A stretch of 64,000 nucleotides of DNA from G963677185 sp963677185 (GCA_963677185.1 OY781889.1:2542001-2606000); one strand, 5' to 3'; shown: positions 24,931-34,769, numbered from the stretch's first letter. Notes: generated from the sequence alone by a model not told the origin. Translations and numbers: made by a program.

Positions 24931-26655
24931 TCAAATGAATACGACACTGGCACATCTTTTTGTACGCGGCTCATAGCAAAAAACTGCCGGCACCGGTGCA
25001 GGCAGTTTTTCCCCGCTGAGTGGATCAAGGGCCATATACTGAACCAGCAGGTGATTGCGGGCTTCCCTTATAGACTCGAATCCCAGTTCCCTGGCGGCTT
25101 CCATAAGCTCTGCATTCCCTTTCAATTCATCTAATAAGGACTGATTGCCAGGCAAGTGATTCAGTGACTGCAAACTGGATGGAAGATTCATGGCATAATT
25201 GTTGCGCATATAATCATATCGAATCCATTCTGACAGCTTTTCCAGATGTTCGGGATGAATTGACCGGGTGAATTCCAGCACTATATTATACTGTTCAGCC
25301 CGTTTCAGCGCCGTCCATATCCCTTTGCGGCTCTCCCAGAATGCAGCTATAGCGGCATAGAAATCATAGGCCTGTCCTTCATAGATCTGGCCAGTTAAAT
25401 ACTTAAGTGTGTTCGGCATCATGCTTGTGTTATACAGCCGCTCGACTACCGTTTCGATCTGTTTTAATTCGATAAAGGCATTTCGGTCCATATACCGGTT
25501 TTCTAAAACCTCGTAAGGGGGATAATCCTTGAATATGTAGCCATGTTTTTCTGATTCATTGCGTATTCTGGTGCCTTTTAACATCTTGAGGAAACCGAGC
25601 TGCAGGTGATCAGGCTGGCGTTCATACACCCAGTTAAACGATTCAGTCATGCTGGTCCGGTCATCATACGGCAATCCCGCTAATAAATCCAGGTGTATCC
25701 TGATGTTCCCCTGTTTCACCAGGCGATCGATGTTGAAGCGCAAGCGTTCCAGATCACAGCTTCGGTCGACTGCTTTCAGCACGGGTTCATTTGCCGATTG
25801 AACTCCTATTTCAAAATGGAACAGACGGTCCGGCACCTGGAGCAGAAAATCCATCATGCTATCAGACAGCCGGTCAGCACAAATTTCGAAATGGTAATGA
25901 TTGCTGCCCGGGTGTTTGAGTATGTGCTCCATGATCTCTCTCGCCCTGGTTTCATCTGCATTGAAGGACCTGTCAACGAATTTAATCTCTCTGGCTGGGA
26001 AGCGGCTCAATCGCTCCAGCTCCGATTTCACCAGGTCAAGCGAGCGCAGGCGCAGGCGCTTATCGATTGAAGACAGGCAATATGTGCAATTAAAGGGACA
26101 TCCCCGGGAGCTTTCATAATAGATAATGCGATTATCAATGCCGTCCAATTCACTTTCGTACGGAAAAGGAATTGCACTCAAATCAGCCGCAGTACTAATA
26201 TGATTGGTGACAATAGCACCATTTTCCCGCCAGCAAACAGACGGCACACCCTCTAATGACCTGGCGTGCTGCAGGCTGCGCACTACTTGATAGAACGGTT
26301 CTTCCCCATCCCCTCTTACGATAGCATCAATATAAGAATGCTCCACCATCAGTATCTCGGAGTCAAAAGATGCCTCTGGACCACCCAGAACTATCAGGGT
26401 TTCAGGCAGAAGCTTTTTGAGGCTGGATGCCAGGCGCAGCACCGGTTCAATATTCCATATATAGCATGAAAAAGAGATTATTTCTGGTCTCATTAAGTAT
26501 ATTTCGTCCAGGATGCGCTCTTCCAGGTCATTTATGGTATATTCCTGTGTATGAACATCCCTTATTCCATGTTCACACAAGTAAGCCTTGAGATATCTCA
26601 AGGCCAGGCTGGTATGAATGAATTTTGCGTTTAGGGCACATAAGACAGTTTTCAT
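24931..26655 (-). CDS. B12-binding radical SAM protein with DUF4080
   Basis: A 574-residue protein. N-terminal cobalamin-binding-like Rossmann domain (1-~140, with IVLGGPEASF). Then comes a radical SAM barrel whose cluster motif is CPFNCTYC (about 190-197), with SRGCPFN before it. A DUF4080-type C-terminal domain occupies about 380-574. Such proteins are methyltransferase-like or of unknown chemistry. Three bases separate its start from the murB stop, so the two are probably co-transcribed. GGAAG precedes the ATG. Confidence 0.88.
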   Translation of the reverse strand: MKTVLCALNAKFIHTSLALRYLKAYLCEHGIRDVHTQEYTINDLEERILDEIYLMRPEIISFSCYIWNIEPVLRLASSLKKLLPETLIVLGGPEASFDSEILMVEHSYIDAIVRGDGEEPFYQVVRSLQHARSLEGVPSVCWRENGAIVTNHISTAADLSAIPFPYESELDGIDNRIIYYESSRGCPFNCTYCLSSIDKRLRLRSLDLVKSELERLSRFPAREIKFVDRSFNADETRAREIMEHILKHPGSNHYHFEICADRLSDSMMDFLLQVPDRLFHFEIGVQSANEPVLKAVDRSCDLERLRFNIDRLVKQGNIRIHLDLLAGLPYDDRTSMTESFNWVYERQPDHLQLGFLKMLKGTRIRNESEKHGYIFKDYPPYEVLENRYMDRNAFIELKQIETVVERLYNTSMMPNTLKYLTGQIYEGQAYDFYAAIAAFWESRKGIWTALKRAEQYNIVLEFTRSIHPEHLEKLSEWIRYDYMRNNYAMNLPSSLQSLNHLPGNQSLLDELKGNAELMEAARELGFESIREARNHLLVQYMALDPLSGEKLPAPVPAVFCYEPRTKRCASVVFI

Positions 26656-26658
26656 GGA

Positions 26659-27675
26659 TTAGTCTTCCTTTATTCTGCGGCCTAATTCATCCAGGACAAT
26701 TATTTCCGGCTGCATAGTCACCCGGATGCCTCTCTCTGTGAAAATGCAATCTTCTACCTTATCTTTAATATGCTTGATCAACTGCCACACATCGTCAGCG
26801 CTGGCCGATCCGGTATTGATAATAAAATTCGGATGCTTGGTCGATACCCGAGCTCCTCCTATCTCGCAGCCCTCCAACCCGGCGTGGGCTATCCATTGTT
26901 TGGGGCTGCAATCACCTTCGGCCAGCCCGCTGATTTTGGCGAATACGCTGCCAGCACTGGGTTCAGGGTAAAGGTCAGGAGAACCCATATCATCCAGCGC
27001 AGGTTGAAATGTTGCTCTCAACCGTATGCAGCGTCTCATATCGTCAAAAATCTCTTTGAAACAGGCAAAATCATCTTTACCAGCCGCAGTAAGCTTGAAA
27101 ACGGCGCTGGTTAGTACCATCTCTTCACTCTGCAAGCGGCTATACCTTTCCTGGAAGCAGAGATCATTTTTACTTATAATCTGTTCCTGTCCTTCCGAAT
27201 TCACCACCCATATGTCTTCTAATACACCGGCCATGTTTCCCCCGTAAGCACCGGCGTTCATATATACTCCCCCGCCTACTGTGCCTGGTATTCCCTCGCA
27301 AAACTCCAAGCCCTTCAAGTTATGAAAGAGTGCAAATATGGACAGATCATGCAACTGAACACCAGCACCGGCTTTTATCCTGCCGCCATCCAGCAAGGCC
27401 AATTCTTTCATGTCGCGGCAGGTGTTTATTACAAGGCCTCGGAAACCCCTGTCGTCGAACAAAAGGTTGCTGCCGTTTCCGATAATCAGAAATGGCAGCT
27501 TCTCCTGCCGGCATTTGCTTATCAAAAATGCCATGGCCTGGCTGGAGGCAGGAAATGCCATGCAATCTGCCGGTCCACCTATACCATAGGTGCAATAATC
27601 GGCCAGAACGGCATTTTTCTCTAGTATAAAATCTCCGGAAAGATCGAAAAAGTATTCATAAGCGTTGGAATTCAC
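26659..27675 (-). CDS. murB: UDP-N-acetylenolpyruvoylglucosamine reductase
   Basis: A 338-residue FAD enzyme that reduces UDP-GlcNAc-enolpyruvate to UDP-MurNAc in peptidoglycan synthesis. It has YGIGGPADCMAFP, IGNGSNLLFDD (FAD loop), GIPGTVGGGVYMNAGAYGG, and the catalytic Ser in PSAGSVFAK. The GTG at 27675 is preceded by AGGAGAT. It is longer than many MurB (about 300) through its N-terminus and a mid-domain insert. It lies away from other mur genes, between a radical SAM gene and larA. Confidence 0.96.
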   Translation of the reverse strand: MNSNAYEYFFDLSGDFILEKNAVLADYCTYGIGGPADCMAFPASSQAMAFLISKCRQEKLPFLIIGNGSNLLFDDRGFRGLVINTCRDMKELALLDGGRIKAGAGVQLHDLSIFALFHNLKGLEFCEGIPGTVGGGVYMNAGAYGGNMAGVLEDIWVVNSEGQEQIISKNDLCFQERYSRLQSEEMVLTSAVFKLTAAGKDDFACFKEIFDDMRRCIRLRATFQPALDDMGSPDLYPEPSAGSVFAKISGLAEGDCSPKQWIAHAGLEGCEIGGARVSTKHPNFIINTGSASADDVWQLIKHIKDKVEDCIFTERGIRVTMQPEIIVLDELGRRIKED

Positions 27676-27696
27676 ATTATTATCTCCTGTATCTGG

Positions 27697-28953
27697 TTAG
27701 ATTTTGATCCTTACTGCCGTTTTAGGTGCCTCAGGCATTATCGCGATAGTCATCTCCTGGCCATGCTTATCCCGGGCATATTTTAATGCGGCATGAAGAT
27801 CAGGCATGGGCCGTATATACAGTTCTTCAACCTCTTCATCTTTCAGGCTTGAAATCATCAAGATGTCAGCCTGGTCCAGAATCCGGCAAATTGCGAAGGC
27901 TTTGTGACCCCCCAGTTCAAATTGGCTGTGGAATCTTTTTTTTATGTCATCTGGACAGCTGGCGGCTTTAACCCATTCGGTGAAGATCTCCTCTCCCAGA
28001 CCTTCCCGGCATTCGGCCAGCAAAATAATGGTTCCGCCTGTTTTAACGGCCATCAATGCGGTATCCAATGCCTTTTGCGCCTGGTATACGTTGATATCCT
28101 TGGGATATCCGCCGCAGGAGGCTATGACAACATCGGCTTGCATGTCAATATCGACCACACTGGTTTGTTCACAGTATTCAACCACTTTTCGCCAGGCTTC
28201 ATTATAGTGTCCAGCGGCCGCGAAATATACCCTGTCAGCTGTTCCGACCACATTCATTATATAGTCCACTCCGGCTAATCCGGCAGCCTGGAGCATTAAG
28301 TCATTAACCGGATTATCTTTAATATTGGCCAGGCAAGCCCGGTTGTCATTCATAAGCCTGTGGCTGGCTTCAATGGCGTTACGAGCAGCTATGCCCGGGA
28401 GTATGGATTTCCGGCCCCCTGAAAAGCCTGCAATGTAATGCAGCGAGACCAGCCCGGTAGTAATAAGCAGGTCAGTTTCCACGGCCAGGCGGTTTATTTT
28501 TAGTTCGATCCCATTGTCCAGGGTTCCTATGGTGAGTAAATCCTGATCGCAGTCATGGTTAACCACGTTTACCCTGCGGCATATGTCTTCGCCAAAACAG
28601 AAAGCATTGTCTGTATCGGAATGAGATCGGTGTATACCAGTTGCCACCAGCAAAGTAATACTGGCATCGGCAATTCCAGCACGATTAAGCTCTCTTATTA
28701 TCGGAGGCAGCATATACCGGTATGGTGTGGGCCGGGTAATATCGTTGACAATTATAACCGCATTGCCAGCCTTTTTTCGCAAAGCCAGCTCATAAATATC
28801 TTCGGTTCCATACGGATTCATCAATGCATTCTCAATTATCAACGCCGAATCGGCCGCTTTTTCAAGCGTCTGTCTGGGCTCAATAATGGTCCATTTGCCA
28901 TAAGCGCTAAAATCAAATTCTATAAATGCATTCCCGTAAGCCAGCCTGATCAT
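27697..28953 (-). CDS. larA: LarA-family nickel-dependent lactate racemase homologue
   Basis: A 418-residue protein (DUF2088/LarA). From the chosen start the residues His108 (GIHRSHSD), His172 (SLHYIAGF), Lys182 (GGRKSILP) and His198 line up with LarA His108, His174, Lys184 and His200. Those residues bind the nickel-pincer cofactor in lactate racemase. The substrate may be lactate or another 2-hydroxyacid. The ATG at 28953 follows GGAGATGA 8 nt upstream; codons at 28965 or 28971 would add 4-6 residues. LarB, LarC and LarE, needed for the cofactor, are not in the window. Confidence 0.88.
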   Translation of the reverse strand: MIRLAYGNAFIEFDFSAYGKWTIIEPRQTLEKAADSALIIENALMNPYGTEDIYELALRKKAGNAVIIVNDITRPTPYRYMLPPIIRELNRAGIADASITLLVATGIHRSHSDTDNAFCFGEDICRRVNVVNHDCDQDLLTIGTLDNGIELKINRLAVETDLLITTGLVSLHYIAGFSGGRKSILPGIAARNAIEASHRLMNDNRACLANIKDNPVNDLMLQAAGLAGVDYIMNVVGTADRVYFAAAGHYNEAWRKVVEYCEQTSVVDIDMQADVVIASCGGYPKDINVYQAQKALDTALMAVKTGGTIILLAECREGLGEEIFTEWVKAASCPDDIKKRFHSQFELGGHKAFAICRILDQADILMISSLKDEEVEELYIRPMPDLHAALKYARDKHGQEMTIAIMPEAPKTAVRIKI

Positions 28954-28989
28954 CAAATATTTCATCTCCAAAAATCAACATACTTAAAA

Positions 28990-29019
28990 AGTATAATACA
29001 ATAACAGGAAGGAACTCAA
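28990..29019 (-). promoter_or_regulatory. Promoter of larA
   Basis: On the minus strand: TTGAGT, 18-nt spacer, TATACT, about 37 nt before the ATG. An ATACTT/AAGTAT inverted repeat overlaps the -10. Confidence 0.55.
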
Positions 29020-29382
29020 CAGTTACCAATACCCTTCAACGGTTCCAGTATTAAATTTTTGTATCCACTGGTATCAGTATATAAAAGCAAATATATTTTG
29101 TCTAAAATTCCGTTATTATGTATCCGCGCGGTCAAATGTTCAGGGGGAAAAGACTAATAAATGCGCCTTGTTATTACGTCAACGTATTTCAGTGCATATT
29201 TTATTGTCACGTTTTGTCAACTGATTATTTACAAGGCCGGCTCTTTTAGATATTTTAGCACCCGGACTGCATATGGTTTTCAACCCTGATGTCCAGGAAG
29301 ATTGAACGGTTTTTATGAAATATTAAGAAAAATTCAGGTAAATACCTGGAGGCGGCTTAACATTTGGCAATTCGACATAATG

Positions 29383-29417
29383 AGTGAGGGGGCAGTTCAT
29401 AGAACTGCCCCCTCACT
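29383..29417. repeat. 16-bp perfect hairpin with GGGGGCAGTTC core
   Basis: AGTGAGGGGGCAGTTC and GAACTGCCCCCTCACT are exact complements with a 3-nt loop. It lies 45 bp past the acyl-CoA dehydrogenase stop. The absence of a T-run on both strands argues against a simple terminator. The core resembles the palindrome at 10183-10242. Confidence 0.8.
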
Positions 29418-29462
29418 ACGAGACATAACGGATATAAGGTTGATACCTATTTATCGAACAGT

Positions 29463-31298
29463 TTACATAAACAGTTCTTCAGCCATTTCAACGGCGGTAA
29501 AGTCACCAACCTTCATGGCCTTTTCGAATCCGAATATTTCTGGAACAACGTTATTGACATAGAACTTGGCACTGGCTATTTTGCCTTTGTAGAAGTTGGC
29601 ATCGAAGTGGTCGTCGCCCACTTCTGCAAGCTTCTTGGCAGCCAGAATACCCTGGTCTAACATCAGCGTTCCACAGTACATTCTTGCGCCCGCATGCATG
29701 GTGCGGGTGGCGAACAGCTGTTTCATCTGCTTATTGCCAGCCTGCCATTCAGCATTCATGGCAACAATCGACTTGAATGCGCCGAATGCTTCGCTCAGAG
29801 TAGCAAATTCCTTGGCAAATGCATCTGACTTCTTGGAAGCTATAAACTCTTCCATTTCTGCCATCCACTTTTTAAACGGTGCGCCGTCTTTCATAGTGAA
29901 CTTGCGGCCAGTGAAGTCCTGCGATTGAATAAAGTTGGTGCCTTCCCAGAGGGAGTATATCTTGCAGTCACGGGCCAGGGAAGCCGGGGCATATTCTTCC
30001 ATAAATCCGTAGCCGCCATGACACTGAATGGCTTCGGCGGTGAGAACCCATGCCATATCTGACGAATAGGCTTTGCAAAGCGGATTGATGATCATGAACA
30101 TGTCTTCTGCTTCTTCCCGCTCTTCAGCAGTAGGAGCATCATAGGAAAGGTCAACATACAAGTAGGCTTTATAAATCAATGCGCGAATGGCTTCCATGCA
30201 TGATTTCTGGAACAGAAGCATGCGGCGCACGTCTTCATGCTCAATGATGCGAACGCTGGGGCCCTTGGGATCGGTGGACTTTTTGCTCTGTACGCGGATC
30301 TTGGTATAATCAAGAGCTGCGTAGTAGGCAGCACCGAGAGCGCCGAGGGAGAATAGTCCGGTGTTCAGACGTTCTTCGTTCATATACGCAAACATCTGAG
30401 CCATGCCTTTGCCGCGGCCGTCTACCGGGTCAGCGTCGCCGACCATCCAGCCCAGGCAATTGTTGTTTTCGCCAAAAGCCAGGGTGCAGGTTGAGGAACC
30501 GTGGATGCCCATTTTGTGTTCAATGCCAACCGTGGTTACGTCGTTCCATGCGCCAATAGAGCCGTCATCATTGACCCAGAATTTGGGAACTATGAAGAGG
30601 GAAATGCCGGCGGTGCCTTCTTTGGCGCCCGGGCACTTGGCCAGTACCAGGTGGACAATGTTTGAGGCCATGTCATGGTCCCCAGAGGTAATGAAGCACT
30701 TTTGGCCTTTAATCTTCCACAGGCCGGGAGTATCGGTAGGAAATGCCTTGGTGGATACTGCGCCAACTTCGGAACCTGCGCCCGGTTCGGTCAGGCCCAT
30801 GGTGCCGCCCCATTCGCCGCTGTACATTTTTTCCAGGAACATGTCCTGGTGTTTTTTGCTGGCGAATTTCTGAAGCACTGTGGTACCGCCCTGGGTCAGA
30901 CACCAGAACATTTGAATCGCCGGGGATGCTCCAGTCTGCATTTCCAGTATCGGAGCGTACCATGCCAAAGGCATTTTGCCTTCATCGGTGCGATTGCCAA
31001 AGCTGGGGCCCATGCCGGCTTCCATAACGGTATTGTAAACAGTCTTGAATGAATCTGGGCTTACAACCGCATGTTCATTGCCGCCGACATATTTCATGCC
31101 AATTTCATCAGCATCTTTGTTGGCCGGGCAAATAACGTCACGGCAGATTTTGAAGTTTACATCGATGATTGCATCAAAGTCGTCAATTCCGTAGTAGTCT
31201 TTGTAAACATCAAGAGCCAGAAGCTGATCCATGGGCAACCATTCTTTAATCTGGAACTTAATGTCCCGGGTCTGGTACAGATAATTATTATGTGGCAC
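29463..31298 (-). CDS. Acyl-CoA dehydrogenase (large form with C-terminal extension)
   Basis: A 611-residue FAD enzyme that oxidises acyl-CoA to enoyl-CoA. Motifs: GTMGLTEPGAGSEVG, KCFITSGDHDM, NEERLNTG, QCHGGYGFMEEY and YSLWEGTN. Beyond the ~400-residue core there is an N-terminal addition and a helical C-terminal domain of about 120 residues, as in the long acyl-CoA dehydrogenases used in fatty-acid degradation. Substrate chain length is not readable. GTG start at 31298 with GGGGG upstream. It sits 82 bp after a thiolase gene on the same strand, so both probably share a beta-oxidation transcript. Confidence 0.95.
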   Translation of the reverse strand: MPHNNYLYQTRDIKFQIKEWLPMDQLLALDVYKDYYGIDDFDAIIDVNFKICRDVICPANKDADEIGMKYVGGNEHAVVSPDSFKTVYNTVMEAGMGPSFGNRTDEGKMPLAWYAPILEMQTGASPAIQMFWCLTQGGTTVLQKFASKKHQDMFLEKMYSGEWGGTMGLTEPGAGSEVGAVSTKAFPTDTPGLWKIKGQKCFITSGDHDMASNIVHLVLAKCPGAKEGTAGISLFIVPKFWVNDDGSIGAWNDVTTVGIEHKMGIHGSSTCTLAFGENNNCLGWMVGDADPVDGRGKGMAQMFAYMNEERLNTGLFSLGALGAAYYAALDYTKIRVQSKKSTDPKGPSVRIIEHEDVRRMLLFQKSCMEAIRALIYKAYLYVDLSYDAPTAEEREEAEDMFMIINPLCKAYSSDMAWVLTAEAIQCHGGYGFMEEYAPASLARDCKIYSLWEGTNFIQSQDFTGRKFTMKDGAPFKKWMAEMEEFIASKKSDAFAKEFATLSEAFGAFKSIVAMNAEWQAGNKQMKQLFATRTMHAGARMYCGTLMLDQGILAAKKLAEVGDDHFDANFYKGKIASAKFYVNNVVPEIFGFEKAMKVGDFTAVEMAEELFM

Positions 31299-31380
31299 AC
31301 TTATTCCCCCTTTTCCTTTTTTCTTTTAACCGTTCTAATATCTATATATTTGAGTAATTAAAACTTTCTTGATTCAGCTT

Positions 31381-32568
31381 CTACAGCTTTTCAAAGATCA
31401 TGGCAATGCCCATGCCGCCGCCGATGCACAGTGTTGCCAGGCCGTATTTACCCTTGAGATCACGTTTTTCCATTTCATAAAGCAGGGTAGTCATTATTCT
31501 TGTGCCGGATCCGCCGATGGGATGACCGATAGCGATAGCGCCACCATTGACATTGACTATATCAGTCTTGTCAGCCCAGCCCATTTCCTTGGCAACCGCA
31601 ACTGACTGTGCAGCAAAGGCTTCATTGGCTTCAATCAAGGACAGATCATCGACTGTCAGACCGGCAATTTTCAGAGCTTTGGTGCTTGCAGGAACAGGGC
31701 CCATACCCATAATAATGGGATCAAGTCCGCCTGATGCGTAGGAAACGATTCTGGCCATAGGCTTAATGCCCAGTTCGTCGGCCTTCTCTTTGGACATTAC
31801 CACCATGGCGGCTGCGCCGTCATTGATTCCAGATGCGTTGCCGGCGGTTACACTGCCGTCTTTCTTAAATGCTGGTTTCATGGCAGCAAGCTTATCGGCT
31901 GAGGTCTGTTTGGGGAATTCATCGGTATCAAATACTTTGTCGCCCTTTTTGGATTTGATAACAACCGGTACGATTTCATCTTTAAATTTGCCCGCCGCGA
32001 TGGCTGCAAGGGCCCTTTCCTGGCTGCGCAGTGCGAATACATCCTGTTCTTCACGAGTTTGGTTCTTGCGAACATTGATTTCTTCAGCAGTCATACCCAT
32101 ATGCATGTTGTTGAATGCTTCCCATAAGCCATCCTTGATCATCATGTCGACTAGCTTGGTGTCGCCCATTCTGGCTCCCCAGCGGGCTTTGTCGCTAATA
32201 TAGGGAGCTCCGCTCATTGATTCCATTCCACCGGCGAGAATAATGTCAGCATCGCCCGCTTTAATGGCCTGAGCTGCCAGAGCTACTGATTTAACCCCGG
32301 AACCACATACTTTGTTAATGGTGAAGCAGGTTACTGTATCCGGTATACCTGCCTTGATGGCAGCCTGTCTCGTTACATTCTGCCCCAATCCGCCCTGCAG
32401 CACACAACCGAAGATTACTTCATCCAGTTGATCCGCCTTGACTCCCGATCTTTTCAGGGCTTCGGCCATTACGATGCTTCCCAGTTCTGCGGTGCCGACA
32501 TCCTTCAGAGTTCCTCCATAGCTCCCGACTGGTGTACGACATACACCTGCTACTACTACTTCTTTCAT
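31381..32568 (-). CDS. Acetyl-CoA acetyltransferase (thiolase)
   Basis: A 395-residue thiolase that splits acetoacetyl-CoA or condenses two acetyl-CoA. The catalytic set is complete: Cys88 (NKVCGSGVKSV), NEAFAAQ, His in GHPIGGSG and Cys in CIGGGMG. The length is typical of the biosynthetic/degradative bacterial enzyme. AAGGGGA precedes the ATG. With the acyl-CoA dehydrogenase it forms a short-chain fatty-acid oxidation pair; crotonase and hydroxyacyl-CoA dehydrogenase are not in the window. Confidence 0.96.
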   Translation of the reverse strand: MKEVVVAGVCRTPVGSYGGTLKDVGTAELGSIVMAEALKRSGVKADQLDEVIFGCVLQGGLGQNVTRQAAIKAGIPDTVTCFTINKVCGSGVKSVALAAQAIKAGDADIILAGGMESMSGAPYISDKARWGARMGDTKLVDMMIKDGLWEAFNNMHMGMTAEEINVRKNQTREEQDVFALRSQERALAAIAAGKFKDEIVPVVIKSKKGDKVFDTDEFPKQTSADKLAAMKPAFKKDGSVTAGNASGINDGAAAMVVMSKEKADELGIKPMARIVSYASGGLDPIIMGMGPVPASTKALKIAGLTVDDLSLIEANEAFAAQSVAVAKEMGWADKTDIVNVNGGAIAIGHPIGGSGTRIMTTLLYEMEKRDLKGKYGLATLCIGGGMGIAMIFEKL

Positions 32569-33307
32569 CCGTTTACGTCCCCTTTCTGTTGTTGGTATTA
32601 TTTGGTATTATTTAACAAATAATAATACGCAATATCTACCCCTCGTAATCTCTCTCTATTGGTTGACTGCGCTGGTACATAATGAAATAATATTAATTTA
32701 TGGTATCTATTGGTGATTTTGAGGTACAGTAATCCAGACCTCAACCGCATCAATAAACACCGAATGCGATATCAGCCCAAAACCATAGATTAACTGGACT
32801 CATTTAGCAGGATCTGCTTCTAGTCATGTAAGAATGACAGTCTGATGTAAGTATGATAGGAAACTAAGCAGGTTCTGCCCCTAATTCTCTGTTTGTTCTC
32901 TCTATAAATGGTTGCCTTTAAGTTGTAAAGCAGGTTAGCAGCTTCGAAACGAATTATCAGCCGCGTATCTGAGTGGGTTTAAATAAACACAGACCGTGTT
33001 GTCCAGATATGTATTCCCCCCGGAATGCACAGGATTCAGGCCTATACTTCAAATAATCTCAACCCGTTATCAGAATTGGCATACTTTTCAAAGTATTGCG
33101 AACTGCCGTACAATGCAATTTTGCACTAAAATTTTATCATTTGTCAAACATTTCTTTCAACTTCGGGCCGCCAAAAAATTACATATATTGTTTGTATACT
33201 GAATTTTTAACTTTGAGATATGCGAAAGGAAAGCACTCAATACGCCCGGTATGCTATAATAGCCAGTGGTTGCAAATATAGCCATCAGAATTAAGGAGTG
33301 GAATACA
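32569..33307. other. Long divergent intergenic region between thiolase and glcD
   Basis: 739 bp with no gene I can support. On the thiolase side lie two direct copies of TTGGTATTATTT (32593 and 32602) and a perfect TTAACAA half-site of the Rex operator type (32612-32618). Two imperfect GCAGG(A/T)TCTGC palindromes lie near 32808 and 32870. The rest is AT-rich. Confidence 0.5.
33252..33260 (+). promoter_or_regulatory. Extended -10 promoter for glcDF
   Basis: TGCTATAAT matches TGnTATAAT exactly. There is no good -35. It lies about 48 nt upstream of the glcD start codon. Confidence 0.6.
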
Positions 33308-34708
33308 TTGGACAAAGCCAAGATTAAGAAGGAACTGCAGAAGCTATTGCCGCCGGATAGGGTGATGAGCAGCGATCTTGATCTGATGTACTATTCATAC
33401 GACAGTTCGTTCTTGACAAAAATAACCCCGGTTAACCCTGATGCCGTGGTTATGCCACGGTCAACCGAAGAGGTCCAAAAGCTGGTCCGTTTCGCCTATG
33501 ACAATGGAATAAACATCATTCCGCGCGGTGCCGGAACCGGCGAGACAGGCGGATGCGTAGCTGTCAACGGCGGAATAGTGCTGGATCTTTCAACCTGGGA
33601 TGAAATCGTCGAAATAGACCATGAAAACATGCAGGTTATTGTGCGGCCTGGAGTAATTCATGCCGTTCTGAATAAAGAACTGGAAAAATTCAATCTTTTT
33701 TTCCCGCCTGATCCTGGCAGCAGCCTTATGTGCACTATTGGCGGCATGGTGGCCAATAATGCCTCCGGCTTGCGAGCAGTAAAATACTGGGCGACCGAAC
33801 CCTATGTTCTGGGACTGGAAGTAGTTACTCCCACTGGAGAAGTAATTACTACCGGAGGCATGAAATGCCGGGCTATTAAAAATGTATCTGGAATGAACAT
33901 TAACAAGCTTATGGTGGGATCAGAGGGGATTCTGGGCGTCATTACCCGTATTCGCCTGCGCTGCTTCCCCAAACCCAAGGCACGCGGAATTGCTATGGCG
34001 GTCTTTGACAACCTGGATGAGGCCCCGGCAACAGTTTTGGACGTCTATAGAGCTGGAGTTTTGCCCTCTGGCATCGAAATACTCGACAGCTCGGCCATTA
34101 AGGCGGTTAACCAGTTCAAGCCGGAAATAAATTATCCAGAAGCGGAAGCCATCCTGCTTTTTGAAGTGGACGGAAACCCGCCCGGAGTCGAATATGATGG
34201 CGCCACTATAAAAGAAGTGGCCTCGCAAAGGGCTCGGTATGTTGAATTCACCACCGACAAAAAACGGATGTCCGAGCTATGGGAGGGGCGCAGCGTTACG
34301 GCGTCGGCAGCTGCCCGGGTTCGTTCGGACGGAACCAGGGTTTTCTCAGGAGAGGATATTTCCGTACCGCTTAACAAGGTGGCCGAGGCTCTGCGAGCTA
34401 TACGGGCCATAGGAGCGAAATACGGGATCCAGGTGGTCAACTACGGCCATATTGGCGATGGCAATGTGCATACTGCGCCTATTATCAATCCGGAAATACC
34501 GGAAGAAGTAGAAAAGGCTCGGGAAATGTGCGACGAAATCCACCGCCTGGCAGTGGAAATGAATGGAACGACTACCGGGGAACACGGTGTCGGCGTGGTC
34601 AGACGTCCTTATGCAGAGCTGGAACATGGTCTGGCCCTGGAATATATGAAAAAGATCAAAAACGCTTTTGATCCGAAAGGGATCATGAATCCCGGCAAGC
34701 TTATTTGA
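33308..34708 (+). CDS. FAD-linked 2-hydroxyacid oxidase subunit (GlcD family)
   Basis: A 466-residue FAD-binding-type-4 dehydrogenase of the glycolate/D-lactate family. FAD-domain motifs: IIPRGAGTGETGG, DPGSSLMCTIGGMVANNASG and GSEGILGVIT. The C-terminal FAD-oxidase domain has NYGHIGDGNVH and TTGEHGVG and ends DPKGIMNPGKLI. TTG start at 33308 with AAGGAGTGG upstream; the longer frame from 33266 has none. It is followed by a glcF-type Fe-S gene, so the product is probably a membrane-associated two-subunit oxidoreductase for glycolate, D-lactate or another hydroxyacid. Confidence 0.92.
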   Translation: MDKAKIKKELQKLLPPDRVMSSDLDLMYYSYDSSFLTKITPVNPDAVVMPRSTEEVQKLVRFAYDNGINIIPRGAGTGETGGCVAVNGGIVLDLSTWDEIVEIDHENMQVIVRPGVIHAVLNKELEKFNLFFPPDPGSSLMCTIGGMVANNASGLRAVKYWATEPYVLGLEVVTPTGEVITTGGMKCRAIKNVSGMNINKLMVGSEGILGVITRIRLRCFPKPKARGIAMAVFDNLDEAPATVLDVYRAGVLPSGIEILDSSAIKAVNQFKPEINYPEAEAILLFEVDGNPPGVEYDGATIKEVASQRARYVEFTTDKKRMSELWEGRSVTASAAARVRSDGTRVFSGEDISVPLNKVAEALRAIRAIGAKYGIQVVNYGHIGDGNVHTAPIINPEIPEEVEKAREMCDEIHRLAVEMNGTTTGEHGVGVVRRPYAELEHGLALEYMKKIKNAFDPKGIMNPGKLI

Positions 34709-34769
34709 GCGTCCTTTTTGATGGAAGACTGGCATTATTAATTTCAATCAATAAATAAGGTGGTTGCCA

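Larger units (their letters stand above)
28972..29462. other. Intergenic region between larA and acyl-CoA dehydrogenase
   Basis: 491 bp without a credible gene on either strand. It contains the larA promoter near its left end and the 16-bp palindrome at 29383-29417. The remaining AT-rich sequence shows no clear RNA gene. Confidence 0.6.

Noticed and set aside
32996..33281. Short open frames in the thiolase-glcD gap
   Set aside because: They are AT-rich, lack ribosome sites and show no conserved character.
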